Origin: Tiliqua scincoides
Taxonomy: Eukaryota > Chordata > Lepidosauria > Squamata > Scincidae
Assembly: GCF_035046505.1 (NCBI RefSeq)
Contig: NC_089826.1
Span: 73,709,754-73,773,753 of the forward strand
DNA length: 64,000 nt
Direction of reading: 5' to 3'
The position numbers and the translations under genes are program-made. Below, piece by piece: positions 9,310 through 21,335 of the stretch. The number at the start of each line of letters is the position of its first letter. Positions within the stretch are counted from its first letter, which is position 1. Below the pieces are notes generated by a model. The model ran no database searches and was not told where the DNA came from. It saw nothing but the letters and a program-made list of their open reading frames with translations.

Positions 9310-11250
9310 AGCCCTAGAATGTTTTGTGGGAGCAACCCGAAGTGACTTGTATTGCAAAGCTTACCTCAAATGCTATTTGGTCTGTGGCGGGGGGGGGGGG
9401 TAAATTCAGTGTCATTCAGCTTCCACAACTCCTAGGTGTTGAGGTTTATGAACTCAGGATGCTAATTGATAAGTTCAGGCTGCTAGTTGATGACCTATAG
9501 CTTGGAGTCAGGTGGGAACACTCATATGCCAAGGAGATGCTTTCACTGTCCTCTGTATGTTAGAATCTTTCACAGAGGGGAATGGAATGTGAGGCAGGAC
9601 CTTCTGCTCACTGTTCTTAATTCATGATTGGGTTATCAATAAATGTGTACCAATACTCTTCGACATTAACTTATCTCATATGTTTATTTGGGGGTTATAA
9701 GGGGAATTTCTGTGATTCTATAGTACAACCATCCAGTGATTTGTCTCTTCGGTGGAAGTTAGCTTGAGAAGTTTTTCTCAACTGACACATCCAACATTAA
9801 CAGAGCAGCCATGCAAATCTCACAGTAGGCCCCACTTATGCCCCAGTGTTCCATACAGAGATTTCTAAATTGACTTGGATACCTACTTGGACTGAAAATT
9901 GAACCAGCTTGTTCAAGGGCTGAATGTGAAAATGTTTCTTTGGGTTCTTCTAATTAGATTATATCCAAGCCTGTTTAAGCACTTGTAGGAGGGATACGAT
10001 TTAGGGGGGGCTTTGTTGTGACTCTTGTTTGTTTAAACTGACTGATAATATCAGGAATTATCTCCCTTTCCAATACAATAGTACAATTGTTTTCACATCT
10101 GCCAACAGCGTAGTGAGCCCGGTGCAGGGGGGACAGGTCACCCCTGTGGCATGTTGCGGGTTTGCAAAGCTCTCTGTTGGGGAAGGTACTGTGCTGACCA
10201 CCCTAGTGCTCAGAGCAGCGAGTAGCGTAAAGGTGGGTCCTCCCATGTATTCCTTTGCCTGTTTGGCTTCAAATCAGAGCCATTCTGGACATGGAGGATG
10301 ACCTCCATTCTGGACATGGAGGTCCCAAGGAAGGGGGTGATGCAATGATGCAGGGGTGACATCCGGCATCATCATGTCACACTTCCTGTAGCTCCAGTCA
10401 GTCCAGCTATGCTGCTCATATCTGCTCTGAAGCAAGTCCCACTGAGTTCAATGGGGCTTAGTGCCAGGTAAGTGCATTTAAGATTGCACCTTAATCTTTG
10501 TCCATTCTTACACAGAGGAGGGAGGTGGACTAAAGACACAATAAATGGATAGTAGAGGATAGAACTTTGATGTGGAACTTTGATGTAGATAGAACTTTGA
10601 TGTGAAATGTAAGGAAAAGATCCTAAAGAGAATGTGTTACCATCTGTTATCATACAATCAACCAACTGCAAGGCAGTGAAAATAAAAAAAAATCTAAGAC
10701 ACTTCAGGTCCTGTGACCCAACTTTTTATCTCTCCTTCTCCCAAAAGAGCACCCAAAGCAGCTTACAGAAACATGACATCATAAAAACAAGACATCATGT
10801 TCATGAGTGAAAACACGGCTGTTGATAAAATTAACATTAAAAGATCATTAAATCAAAAGACGTAACAGCTAAAAAAAATAAACAAGACTAGAATGACCCT
10901 GAAGTCCCACACCTCATGGATAAGTAGAAGTGGCTGCAGTTCATTGCTATCCTTAATATATGGCTTTACTGGTCTGACCTTCTGCCCCAGTATTTCAGAA
11001 CTGTCGGTTGAACCAAGCCTTGCACCACAGCACATACTTGCTATAGCGGGTTGCCTGCTTCAATATTTGTACATCAAATATTTGTAGGCTCTTTCCCCAG
11101 AAGCCTAATGCTTGCTGCACTTGCATGTCAGGTGGGTCATGAAAATGGGAGAAATTGCCTGCCTTGGGGAAATGGAAAAGGGACAATGTAAAACCGATCG
11201 ATCAGTCAATAAAAATGGAGTCATGGAGTCAACAAGAAATCATGGGTTAG
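9310..11250. other. mostly unassigned
   Basis: I recognise no gene. A GC-rich stretch at about 10105-10400 (GTAGTGAGCCCGGTGCAGG) looks like a degenerate DNA-transposon remnant. About 10720-10850 resembles an old SINE on the minus strand (AAAGCAGCTTACAG). A small cluster of the short direct repeat AGAACTTTGATGT lies at 10558-10605. A G-run lies at 9390-9400. Confidence 0.35.
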
Positions 11251-11252
11251 AT

Positions 11253-11425
11253 CAGCTATTTTCAACCACTGTGCACCAGCACATTGGTATGCTGTGAATA
11301 CAGGTGTGCCACAGTAATTTGGGGGAAGGTCAACTACTAATAGAGTCATTGGGGAATGTGAGCGCCCCACCAGCAACATGGTGTGCCTTGCCAATTGTCA
11401 AAAACCTGATGGTGTGCCTTGACAT
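11253..11425 (+). mobile_element. hAT-like element fragment
   Basis: It begins CAGCTATTTTCAACCACTGT and carries AGGTGTGCCACAGTAATTT and TTGCCAATTGTCAAAAACC. These match the paired elements at 50096-50549. The right terminus is missing. Confidence 0.7.
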
Positions 11426-11807
11426 CATTCATCTCATACATAAGACTTTTTTGCACTATCTTTTGTGTTGGTCACAGAGTAAGATAAAACTTTTCTTCCA
11501 CTAAGCAAATTCTTACAAATACATGGAGGGCTGCCTGGGGATTTTTATTTCACCTAACTTTTCCAACTCATCCATAAGATAAAGATATTATCTTACTTTA
11601 GCCTTCTTTACTGATTCAAAGGCATCCAAATTCCTGTTTTGATTCTTTCTTCTATACTGAGCTTGAAAAAGAGTTGCTGCAAACTTGCTACATCGGCAAT
11701 TTTAGATGTAAAATATTAATGCAACAGAAAATGAAACACATATTGTTTATTAAGAAACCTATAGGTTTAAGACAAAAAAATAGCACAAGATAGTGTACAG
11801 TACAATC
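11426..11807. other. unassigned
   Basis: AT-rich sequence with no recognised feature. Confidence 0.35.
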
Positions 11808-12110
11808 CTGAGCATGCTCTGTATTGGCACTAGATCACTGCACCAGCCCACAAGTGTCATGAACATATCGTAAAGCATGTTTGCAGCTAATTGAGAGATG
11901 GGAATCCTGGCGTAGAGGCCCATGCTTGCTTCTGGAGGTCATATCCAACCCTGAACGGGGTGAGTTCATGCCAGCTGAGGCAGGCTGGCATGAGGGCTAG
12001 GTGGGAGAGGGTGTTGGGAGGGTGGAACAGAGGCAGGCTGGCATGAGGGGTGGGTAGGAGAGGGTGGTCTGGGAGGCAGATCAGTGGAGGTGTTTGTTTC
12101 TGCTGAGACA
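11808..12110 (+). mobile_element. GC-rich CAATCCTG-type repeat
   Basis: It starts near GTACAATCCTGAGCATGC and has ATCGTAAAGCATGTTTGCAG, as in the copies at 5835 and 19.9 kb. GGCTGGCATGAGG is duplicated internally. Confidence 0.45.
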
Positions 12111-13500
12111 GGATTACAGGCTAAGTCTTAATGAATGCAATGGGCTTATTTATGAGTAAGGTAAATAGCATCATTTCCAGACAGGCAGAGGACTGGGCTC
12201 TGAGTGGCTAAAAGGAAGTCGCACACAAAAAAACTTTTGACAATCTCAGGGAACTCTCTACAAATACAAAACAGCATAACTTGGCAAACTAAAAGGAATT
12301 ATCACTCACACATACAACACACTCCCTAAACAGCTTTGGAACCTTCCAAGTTGTACTTCCAGGATTTATGTTGAAACCATAAATTTGAGTTGAGTCTCAA
12401 AATGTTGGGGTTGGGGGGGAGAGAAATTGAGGGCAGAGAGAGATTGGCTTGGTCAAGCTCCTAACAAATTTCTAATAAATATTCTGATTGAGACATACAA
12501 AATTATGTGCTTTCTCCTTGTGCAATGATGAGACGAAAAAGGCTGAAAATCGCTACCTTCGCATCATCTCCCAAAAGGCTCCTCTTGCAGGCTGGATGCA
12601 GTTCTGAATAGGAGCATTCCTCTAAGGAGCTGATCAACATTTTGTTAAAGTGTCCACTTGCAGTACTGTGTGATGTCAAAGTCTAGACACAATTTGCAAA
12701 ACTCTATGGTGACTTTTTTCCCCCCCTAGAGTTATAAGCAAGCAATTTCATGCTTCCGACAGGATTGAGAAGTGACAGATAATAGCTTAAAACACTCACG
12801 ACAGAAGAAACTAAACGGCCATGGATTGCAATTATCAACCAAATTCAAGAGGATTATCTGATGGCGGACTGATCTTCAATATTCACTGGAAGAATTTCAA
12901 AAAGCTGGTGTTAATGATTCAAAGAGGTCTTGTTCCGGCAATATTTGAACATCCAAGACACTTTTTTCCCCCTTCCTTCAGGCTACAGTTTATAAACTGA
13001 GAAAAGACATTAAATTTTAAGCTGAGGGTTTGCTTTTCAACTTTAACTTATTCCTGTATCAGCTGAAAATCTCTTTCCATTTAGCGCACCCGTCTCTCTC
13101 AGGATTAAGATTAAAACGTTTGCATTGATTTGCCAATAATGCAAACATGAATCACCTTGACCTGATCCTAAATGAGGGCAGCAGAAATAATCAAAGCAAT
13201 TTTTGTACTCCGTTTTATTTACTGGTTAGTATGCAGGTGAGCAAGTCTGTAAGAATCAATGCTTTCTCTCTATTTGAAGCCAACTTCCAATCTAATTTGC
13301 ATCTGCGAAAATTCAGCAGAGTGGCTAGATTAGGTAGATTTGGGACCTCTGGGCAGCAGACCATCAGTGGGCCTTCTTAACCAGCAAAGGATGAAATTCA
13401 CAAACACAGCACCCCAAAATCCTCTGCCCAGATTACGCATGCATACAATAATTTTTCTTTTCTTTTTTTACAAGTTATCTTCCAACACTCCAATGTTGGA
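12111..13500. other. repeat-poor island
   Basis: No repeat family is recognised from about 12400 to 13350. The sequence is of mixed composition and no long reading frame shows a known product. It is a candidate for conserved non-coding sequence, but conservation cannot be judged from one sequence. Confidence 0.3.
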
Positions 13501-13509
13501 AGGACTCCG

Positions 13510-13870
13510 ATTAGGACTCCGATCCTACTGAGACCTTGAGCTACTGAAACTAGCCTTCCGGTGCTTTACAGTGGCGTGAAAGCTGGGCCACTGTTATGCA
13601 CTACTAATCCAGAGGGGCAGTGCACAAGGCAACAGGTCCAGGTGTCTTCACAGGTGCTGGTAAGTTAGAAGCAGATGGGGAGGGAGTAATGGGGCATGTA
13701 GGGGGAGGAAATGGGAGTGTGTAGGGGAGGGAGGGGGTGGATCCAGTGGCAGAGACTGGCTCCCAGATTCTATCCCTGAAACCCATACCCAGAATCCCCC
13801 TGGATCTCCTCGAACTTACCCCTGAAAAACAGCTGGCATTGGTCCAAGAATACTCATAAGCACTATCTGA
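13510..13870. mobile_element. degenerate GC-rich repeat
   Basis: GC-rich and purine-rich sequence resembling the CAATCCTA-type remnants (GGAGGAAATGGGAGTGTG region). No terminal repeats are defined. A minus frame of 102 codons here is a composition effect. Confidence 0.3.
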
Positions 13871-14294
13871 TTGTTCTCCCCCAATGGCATGCAGAACAGT
13901 CTCCAGCAGCACAGCTATGTGCTATAACATGATGGTATAGATTGGACAATAAAGGACTACCATTCTGTTTACTAGGTCACCTTAGGACACCCTGTCCCTC
14001 TCCTTTTTTTCTCCAATCTTGGGCTAATAACTAGAAGACCATCTCTTGATATTCTGCATATACAAAAATAGCGCTACACAGATAACTCAGGCCTGTGAAA
14101 TCGAAAAACTTAAAAAAAAATATTATGGTGGTTTTATATGAATTTGGGGGACTGATTGCAAAAATAGCATCAGTTTTGCCTTACTACAAATACTTTCAGA
14201 GATACAGCATAGCCTCATTAGTGAATTGATCAAGCAGCTTCCTCGTGAGGGCGGAGCATATCAGAGGTCCCTTTGCCTTAGGTCAAAGCAGAGG

Positions 14295-14533
14295 ATTCAT
14301 GGCTGCTGTGTAGCCGGGGCAGGGATGGTAAGTATTGCAGTGCCACAACGAGCCGTGTAAGCAGCCCCTCCCACTTGCTGTCGGAGCCATTCCCGGCAGG
14401 TTTGCCATTAGGTTTGGCGAGCGTCTGCATGGAATAGCTCTGAGGGCAGCTGGAAGGGGCCGCTTATTCTGCATGCCGCAGCACCGGCAGCACTTACCAT
14501 TTTGCCCCATCTAGCTACACTACTGATTCACAG
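14295..14533. mobile_element. hAT-like palindromic MITE (GTAGCTAG family, copy 1)
   Basis: The element spans about 14303-14525, between ATTCATGG (14295-14302) and ATTCACAG (14526-14533), which match at 6 of 8 positions. Its right end is CCATCTAGCTACACTACTG. Inside are CCCCTCCCACTTGCTGTCGG and CACTTACCATTTTGCC. It shares the palindromic layout of the copies at 25519 and 26762, although its right arm is less complete. Confidence 0.7.
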
Positions 14534-14575
14534 CCCCAGATGAGCTCTTTTGATGGCAGCTGCACCACAGACTGA

Positions 14576-14632
14576 CAGCCAGTGGCTTGCGGACTGGCAC
14601 CGGTCCACAGACCACTGTTTGAGAAGCCCTGC
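14576..14632. mobile_element. hAT-like terminus fragment
   Basis: The stretch ACCGGTCCACAGACCACTG with TTTGAGAAGCCCTG matches a common hAT-type end. Only a fragment is present. Confidence 0.45.
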
Positions 14633-14800
14633 TGTATGATATACCGGATCATTATTTAGACTTCTTTCCGCATCTCAAGAGTCCACCAATTCCCATGAGA
14701 GAAACGTGTATAAAAATAAGACAATGGTAATACCTAGCTCACCTGTTAAAAATTCAATATATGGATTGCCTCAAGCCTGGATACTGCTTTTCCCTACTTA

Positions 14801-14804
<4 letters not shown>

Positions 14805-14864
<60 letters not shown>

Positions 14865-14900
14865 CGCTCGCTCACTCTCTCTCTCTCTCTCTCTCTCTCT
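14805..14900. repeat. (CT)n microsatellite with a CGCT interruption
   Basis: About 95 bp of CT dinucleotides, interrupted near 14861 by a few CGCT units. Confidence 0.97.
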
Positions 14901-15084
14901 AACTCCTTATCTACTTATTCTACTTGATGAAATATATCCAGAACACAGAAGCAACAACGTCTAAATCCCGTGGTTATTTTGCTTTTGTGTAAAAGGCTAG
15001 GGAGTTTCAAGGATAATTTATGCATACTAGAGTGGAGGTTGGGAAATGAGACCAAATGGCCCTGTAGATATTTAGTTATTTGAT

Positions 15085-15160
15085 TTTTCTCTGTAAACCG
15101 CTTTGTGAACTTTTAGTTGAAAAGCGGTATATAAATACTGTTAATAATTAATAATAATAG
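15085..15160 (+). mobile_element. 3' part of an old SINE
   Basis: CTGTAAACCGCTTTGTGAAC and AAAGCGGTATATAAATACTG form a hallmark 3' block of old vertebrate SINEs with LINE-derived tails. Confidence 0.6.
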
Positions 15161-15599
15161 ATATTTGCAGATGCTATCACCATTTTCTATTGGTTTGGAC
15201 TGTTTCCATATGCTCTTTACTTGGAGGGGTGTTCCTCTCTCCCACCCCCTTTCATCTCACTCGAGTTCCACTTCACTATTATAGCACATCCACATTTTGC
15301 AAGCAAAGCTATAGAAAATTAAATGCCTAGCCACAAGCACCAGATCCAGCATAGCCAAGCAATGGTGGGAGGACTTTACTCAGTAGCTACAGGAAGGTCA
15401 ACCACTCTGTGAACTCAGAGATCTTTCCCTCTCAGAGCTATGATACAGAGTCCTGTATAATTGTGGGAAATCCTGCAACCACGTGAATGAACTCATCTCT
15501 TTCAAAAGTTAAGGCACAAACATGCTTTCAAACAGGTGAAAGCCATAAAGATAAAATCTTGAATTTCCAGCTCTCCTTGCCTCTGATGCAGTGATGTCA

Positions 15600-15992
15600 G
15601 TTCTGTGAATCTCTTCATCTGTCTGCCTTTTCCTCCTGACCCGAGGGGTGCGGGGAGTCCCTGCATCAGCTTCTGCAGGGCTTCCCACACTGCAGAGACC
15701 CTCAAAATTCCAATTGTGACTACTTCCAGTTTTGTGTTCGTGAAACCGGAAGTGGTCGCAATCAGGATTTTTACTGACTCTGCAGCATAGGGGGCCCTGC
15801 AGAGGCAGGTGAAGGGGCTCCCAGCACTCCCAGGAGGCTGCTGCAGGCTCTGGTAAGCAGAAGCAAGCCCCTGCGCCCTTCCAAAGTGGCAAGATCCAGT
15901 GGATCATATCACTGCCTCCCTCCCTCCCCATCCCTTAAGGGGGCAGAGGCCAGGGCTCTCTGGCTGGGGCATCGCAACACCCCAGTTTGACA
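15600..15992 (+). mobile_element. hAT-like element related to the 1495 foldback
   Basis: The right part (CCTTAAGGGGGCAGAGGCCA, then CACCCCAGTTTGACAGCCACTG) matches the right part of the element at 1495-1890. Its middle has GAGGGGTGCGGGGAGTC and CTCCCAGGAGGCTG, which parallel that hairpin. The left end is not resolved, and no target duplication was found. Confidence 0.6.
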
Positions 15993-16759
15993 GCCACTGC
16001 TGTACAGGGAACTATTTTTTGTATGGAACAGTAAGCTCCCACTTTCAATCTGAAGCATCTGCAGTTCTAGATGCAGGAGGTCTGCACCTACTTTAGTGCT
16101 TTTACTGCTTCCATAGTGATGGGAGAAAAGTCAGCAGCAGGCAGCTCATCCTGCCTCAGTCCTACATTCCCCCTCCCTGATCTGTCGGAAATAATCTCTG
16201 CAACAACAGGGGGTGTTTTGCCACTGCAGGTACTATTTCCAACAGATGTGGGGGAGGGAAGAATGCTCTCCAGCTGCCTAACCTTGAAAGCCTTTTATTC
16301 TTTTCAACTCAGCCACACCTCTGCAGTATGGTGTTGACCTTCCTCACTGGATTGTTGTAAAGGAGCACTTGAGAGATGTCTGTGAAGAGCTTTGCATGCT
16401 CCAAAAAAGCTCATTTATTTTCCAGTGAAAAAGACCTACTTCAGTCCCCTGTTAGTGTTTTGAAGATGAATACAAAGCCCCTTCCCTTTGCATTGCCAGT
16501 TTATAAATGGTATCTGCACTCCTTAGATTTGTGGAATCCTTGCCATGTCTCTTTTCAAATAAGATTAGAGATGAACAGCGCAGTTTGTTTTATTTTATTC
16601 TTTGGTGTGAGTTTTCAATTCATCCTTAGCTTGATTGCAGATCTCATTTCAGTTGCGTTGTGGTAATTACAGCTACAGTCTCCAAAGAGAGGACTTAGTT
16701 CTCTGATTAGCTGTCTGGCAAATATCCACATGTTGTTTCCTATGGCTACTTAAGGTTTT

Positions 16760-16762
<3 letters not shown>
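15993..16762. other. unassigned
   Basis: No gene or repeat recognised. Short frames only. Confidence 0.35.
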
Positions 16763-16851
<89 letters not shown>

Positions 16852-16852
16852 C
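16763..16852. repeat. compound (CT)n(CA)n microsatellite
   Basis: About 20 CT units switch directly to about 25 CA units at 16802/16803. The same layout occurs at 42260-42328. Confidence 0.97.
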
Positions 16853-17085
16853 AATTCATCGAAAGGCATTAATGATGGTCAAGTTTCTGCTGTATGAATT
16901 AGTGATTGGCAACACACATTCATACTGCTGGATTCCAGAATGGGCTTGGCAAACGGAGGTTCTTTTTAAAAAATGGAAATTGCTCTCCCCCCCCCCCCCC
17001 GCTCAGTGATATATGTGGATCAGCATCTTATTGTGAGCACCACAAGATTCCCCCCAAAGTTTCTCAGCAAAGTTTCTCATGAAGT

Positions 17086-17440
17086 CAGGGACAGCCTTAG
17101 GAGCTGCAGAGCCCAATACCTAACATTTTTGTGGGCGTCACACCCTCTGTGCACCCCCCCCATGCGCACTGGGATGAGTGGCAGCAGAGAGCCTGGCGTC
17201 GATAGTTCCTCGAGTGAAGCGTGGCACCCAGAAGTAGATGGTGGTGATATGACGTCTGTTTCCAAGGTGCCAACTGTTTCCTAGGGGCCAATTTCAGCCC
17301 AATTGGCCACACAAGTGCTCTGCTTGCCACACTGACCACTGCATGGAGGCTTTATCTCCACGTGAAGTGCTGGCTATGGCTGCAGGCAACCCACCCAGTT
17401 ACGCAGAATGTGTACAATTGAGCTAAATCTGGCCCTACAT
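17086..17440. mobile_element. possible degenerate DNA transposon
   Basis: AGGGACAGCCTTAGGAGCTG with GCAGAGCCCA resembles the left end of the element at 59773-60096. A possible right end, CTGGCCCTAC, lies at about 17436. The two ends agree weakly, so this is tentative. Confidence 0.35.
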
Positions 17441-17859
17441 GGAATGGGTCTGTAGCTTCTGCTGCTTGAGCCACTGCTGTTTTATTTCTTGGACTAAGAA
17501 TGGAATGTCACTTATGAGTGGGTTTTGGACAACCACTTGTGACTTGAACATCTTGTGATTTGTGATAGGCCAGTTCCGTAGAGATCACAGTTTCCATGGT
17601 TTTCTTAAAGGAACTTGCTTCTCAGTTCCCAGATGTGTCAGAGCATCGTGGTCCATTCACCTGAGCCAGTCAAAAAATCATGGTCCATGGATGGAAAGAG
17701 TCAATAAAAATTGCATTATTCACCCCATGATCCATATACTAAGCTATGTATATGGCTATACATAGCTACTAAGCTATGTGCCAGATGTGAGGTGATTAAC
17801 TAGTCACTGTATCTTCTACAAATTGCATTTTTTTTATTGTCCTATTATGTAGGGGTACC
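17441..17859. other. unassigned
   Basis: Nothing recognised. A short direct repeat of CATAGCTACTAAGCTATG-like sequence lies near 17738-17780. Confidence 0.35.
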
Positions 17860-18240
17860 TGGCTCAAGCCGCTTGCTGCAGCTCATTGTAGGTAAGTGGG
17901 GTGAGGCGCAAGGACCATGCAGCAAGGGGGGGACCACACAAGGACCACATGAATTGGATCCTGCACCTCCTAAGGCCAGCCTTGCTAGTGGCAGCAGCGT
18001 GTGCTGAACCCTAATCCCCATCCCCATCTCAATCCCCACACCCAGGTCCATGTGGACTTGTGCCAGATGTATTGCTGGTATAGGTCTGAGTAGACCTGGC
18101 AAACCAGTATGGCCTTACCCTGGGGCAAAAGGAAGCCTCCAGGTGCCAAAACTCCTCAGTTGGACACAGCAGGAGTCTTTCACACTTCTGCATACTTCCA
18201 CACCACTGTATTGCCACACAGGTAATTAGGATTGGGCTGT
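17860..18240. mobile_element. GC-rich repeat with ATTGGGCTG end
   Basis: It shares TATAGGTCTGAGTAGACC with the other GC-rich repeats and ends in TAGGATTGGGCTG. The left boundary is unclear. Confidence 0.45.
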
Positions 18241-18311
18241 TAATTAATGAAATTAAAGAAAAAAAGACTGTTCTTTCAAATTGAATCATTTATAATGTGG
18301 AATTTTCTAGA

Positions 18312-18371
18312 TGAATCAGTTCAGAGCTCTACCAGATATTTATGAATCAGTCCAGAGCTCTAACAGATATT
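18312..18371 (+). repeat. short tandem duplication (~30-bp unit)
   Basis: Two adjacent, slightly diverged copies of a unit beginning GAATCAGTTCAGAGCTCT. Confidence 0.75.
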
Positions 18372-18640
18372 GACTCCACCTAGTCCAACATGCCATGGTC
18401 AGCCAATGTACTGCGGTCAGAAGGGCATAAAGGGCATGAATGCAATGGCCTGTTCCATGTTGCTTGTCCCCAGTACGTCTCTGAATATAGATTCTGAGGC
18501 TAAGTAGCAAGGAAAGGCTGTCCTCTTCTCGTCCTGCCAAGATACCTACTTCCCAGGGATGTCTGACTGGCTAAGTTGGAAGCAGGATATTGGCCTGAAT
18601 GAATCTTTGGTCTGACCCAGCAGGGTTCCACTTATGTTCC
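18372..18640 (+). mobile_element. old CR1-like LINE 3' end
   Basis: The closing motif TTGGTCTGACCCAGCAGGGT followed by CTTATGTTCC is the signature of a CR1/L3-type 3' end. The upstream sequence is diverged and the 5' limit is approximate. Confidence 0.55.
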
Positions 18641-18884
18641 ATTCATGGAGATCCTTTCATGCAATTTGCTGGACATAAAAGGAAAAGACAGGATAAGGAG
18701 TTTAGGGACCAGCTATCACCTCTCAGCCTAATCTTTTTCTACAGGAGGTTTGGCTCATGATGAAGACAGTTTATCAGGAATGAATGCTTAGTGCAAAAAA
18801 ATATGTTAGATATGCTAAAATTGACAGCCTCATGCATGGCCTGGAACTTCTGATCACCGTTAAGCATCATTTAAAGTTGTAATT

Positions 18885-19519
18885 CTATTTTGAGGCCATC
18901 ATCCATTCTCACGACATGACCGAGCCAACGCAGGCGTCTCTGTTTCAGTAGTGCATACATGCTAGGGATTCCAGCACGTTCCAGGACTGTGTTGTTTGGA
19001 ACTTTGTCCTGCCAGGTGATGCCGAGAATGCGTCGGAGGCAGCGCATGTGGAAAGCGTTCAGTTTCCTCTCCTGTTGTGAGTGAAGAGTCCATGACTCGC
19101 TGCAGTACAGAAGTGTACTCAGGACGCAAGCTCTGTAGACCTGGATCTTGGTATGTTCCATCAGCTTCTTGTTGGACCAGACTCTCTTTGTGAGTCTGGA
19201 AAACGTGGTAGCTGCTTTACCGATGCGTTTGTTTAGCTCGGTATCGAGAGAAAGAGTGTCGGAGATCGTTGAGCCAGGGTACACAAAGTCATGGACAACC
19301 TCCAGTTCATGTGCAGAGATTGTAATGCAGGGAGGTGAGTCCACATCCTGAGCCATGGCAGACAGGCCAGGGACAGACTGCACTTGCTCCCAGTGTGGAA
19401 GGGTTTGTCACTCCCGAATCGGCCTTTCCAGCCACACTAGACGCTGTTCCAGAACCACCTTTCAGAGCGCGACACCATAGTCTTTCAAGACTGAAGGTTG
19501 CCAACTACTATTTTGAGGC
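18885..19519 (+). mobile_element. RTE-like LINE copy with 5' inversion, 12-bp target duplication
   Basis: A single insertion (18897-19507) lies between perfect CTATTTTGAGGC duplications at 18885-18896 and 19508-19519. The plus-strand right part encodes CSQCGRVCHSRIGLSSHTRRC, a CX2CX12HX3C zinc-knuckle. It is followed by the tail CCATAGTCTTTCAAGACTGA. The left part is inverted: read on the minus strand, it encodes the C-terminal region of a LINE protein, with PGSTISDTLSLDTELNKRIG, SESWTLHSQQERKLNAFHMR and CLRRILGITWQDKVPNN, ending at RMDDG where the flank begins. In intact relatives these blocks lie on one strand, so this copy has the 5' inversion typical of twin priming. The switch lies near 19340-19370. 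Assignment to the RTE clade rests on this C-terminal region only. Confidence 0.85.
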
Positions 19520-19894
19520 ACATAATATAGTCTTCCAAATGTTGCATCACGCTGCCCCATAAATGTTTATTCTTTAAAGCAGCACTTTTCAAATTTATCT
19601 CCATTGTGACGCCCTCCATGCTGCAGACGTAGCACCTGAAAGTAAGTGGCGATGGCATGTGACATCACTACCAGGTTGAGATCACCCAATTGCAGACCAC
19701 AGAACGACCCCCAAAATGGGGAGGCTCTGAGTGAGCAGGCCCTTCCAGCAGCTAAAACCTCGCACATGAAGCCTGCCTGCCAAACCTCCAGTCTTTGGAG
19801 TTACGACTATGGTATTGCTGCTGGGAAGCAAACATCCATAATGTCCCTGAGAACTTGTTCTGATGCACACTTTGGGGATCCCTGCGCAGATCCC
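19520..19894. other. unassigned, possibly diverged repeat
   Basis: AGCACTTTTCAAATTTATCT near 19580 resembles a hAT-type end, and TCTTTGGAGTTACGAC lies further on. No partner end was found. Confidence 0.3.
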
Positions 19895-20590
19895 AATCTG
19901 AAACAGCGTGCACTAACTCGCTGCTGGCGTGCACTGTCACAATGGTGCCACAAAGCACATTTGCAAGCCCTCAGTGCCAGCCCATGCTGGAGCTAGCTCA
20001 GTGCCAGTGGAAGCAATAGCAACTGTTAACTCACAGCAACTGTTACCCTGTACATGCCTGATCTCGTCTGATCTTGGAAGCTAAGCAGGGTCAGGCCTGG
20101 TTAGTACTTGGATGGGAGACCGCCTGGGAATACCGGGTGCTGTAGGCTTACACCATAGTCTTTCGAGACTGAAGGTTGCCAACCAGTGGGAAGCCAGTGC
20201 TCTGCTGCTCGGTGGTCACCTGAACTGCCAGGGGCATGGCGGGTGGAGGGCGGGGATAGTGCGGGAGGAGCTATGGCAGGGAAGGGAGTGGGGCGGGAGA
20301 AGGGCGAAACCAGTGGAGCTCAACTCCACTGGATCATGAACTCCATGTCCGGCCCCACGGCTGATGTGGAGCACTGATTCTGCAGCAGCTCCTGAGCTGC
20401 CGTTGAATCGAGTAGCCCCATTGTGGGGCTACTTCCTTTGCTCAGGGAAAGGGGATGAACATCCTCTTCACTCTAGAAGGCTGCAGTGGCTGCCTGGGGC
20501 ACACTGGATGCCATGGCAGCCACTTTTGCCACTGTGGCAGCCCCTCGCTCTGGGCAGCTCAGGATTTGGCTGCCCATCCACAATAATATT
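19895..20590 (+). mobile_element. GC-rich repeat split by a 5S SINE
   Basis: The blocks GGTGCCACAAAGCACATTTG and GCCCATGCTGGAGCTAGC parallel the copy at 5835-6190. The right part continues after the SINE to about 20590 with GGGCAGCTCAGGATTTGGC. Boundaries are approximate. Confidence 0.5.
20004..20194 (+). mobile_element. 5S rRNA-derived SINE with target duplication
   Basis: This copy keeps more of the 5S 5' side (GCCTGATCTCGTCTGATCTT), then GGAAGCTAAGCAGGGTC, TTAGTACTTGGATGGGAGAC, GGTGCTGTAGGCTT and the tail CCATAGTCTTTCGAGACTGA. The duplication CCAGTGGAAGC (20004-20014) versus CCAGTGGGAAGC (20183-20194) flanks it. Upstream of the 5S part is the leader AGCAACTGTTACCCTG, seen also in the copies at 36.7 and 58.4 kb. 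Here AGCAACTGTTA is present twice. Confidence 0.92.
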
Positions 20591-21335
20591 TCACTTCTGA
20601 ACTGTAACGTATGTGACGGGTGTTAGTCATATTTAAAGAACACCACTGATTAGATTTTCCAGTCGTTCCTGGTGAGGCTACAGGAGACTGACACCATTTA
20701 AAGAGTTCTCTTTGCACCTGGCAGCTTTTGACAAACCGGAAAACCCACCAGGCTTCTACGAGCACTGCCTGTTCAGTATTTGCACTGTGCCTTTCTGCAT
20801 TTTTAGTTGTTTAATAAAGCTGAGACAGGGGAGAGAAAGAAATGTCAACTGAAACTGCAAAATAAAAATCATAGAAACTTTCCCTTGACCTATAGGGAGG
20901 ACCTGAACTGCAAACGGAGTGTCTGTCAAAGCCTGCTGCTTCCAGCAACTGAAATTTAGCTGAAGAAGGAATGCACAGGGAGCTTTTTGGTGCCCCTGCG
21001 ATTTAGATGGGCAGCATCGATGAAGCTCAACTGCCTAAGATTTTTGAAAGGAAGTTGCTCAGAGGTTTGTGTACCTGTCAGACATGGCTCCAGGGCAGTT
21101 GAGGGCAAAGACAGTCTTTATATCACAAGAGTTGATCTCTTTCTATTAGGTCAAGGAGCTTCACTTGACCACAATCACCTTTTGGAGGAAGGAGGATTCC
21201 TTGGCAAGTGTGGTTGATCTTATAGTTCTCTCTTGTGGCCAGGCCTGGGATAAATTGTTACCTCTCAGGCCATCAGTTCAAGATCAGCTGTGAGCTTCAG
21301 GTCCTGATGGCATTTTTTGCATCCTGCCAACATTT
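20591..21335. other. unassigned
   Basis: No gene or repeat family recognised. Confidence 0.35.

Noticed and set aside
14761-14964. A coding frame rich in Ser-Leu
   Set aside because: It is the translation of a CT microsatellite.
16758-17009. A coding frame with Ser-Leu and Thr-His repeats
   Set aside because: It is the translation of a compound CT/CA microsatellite.
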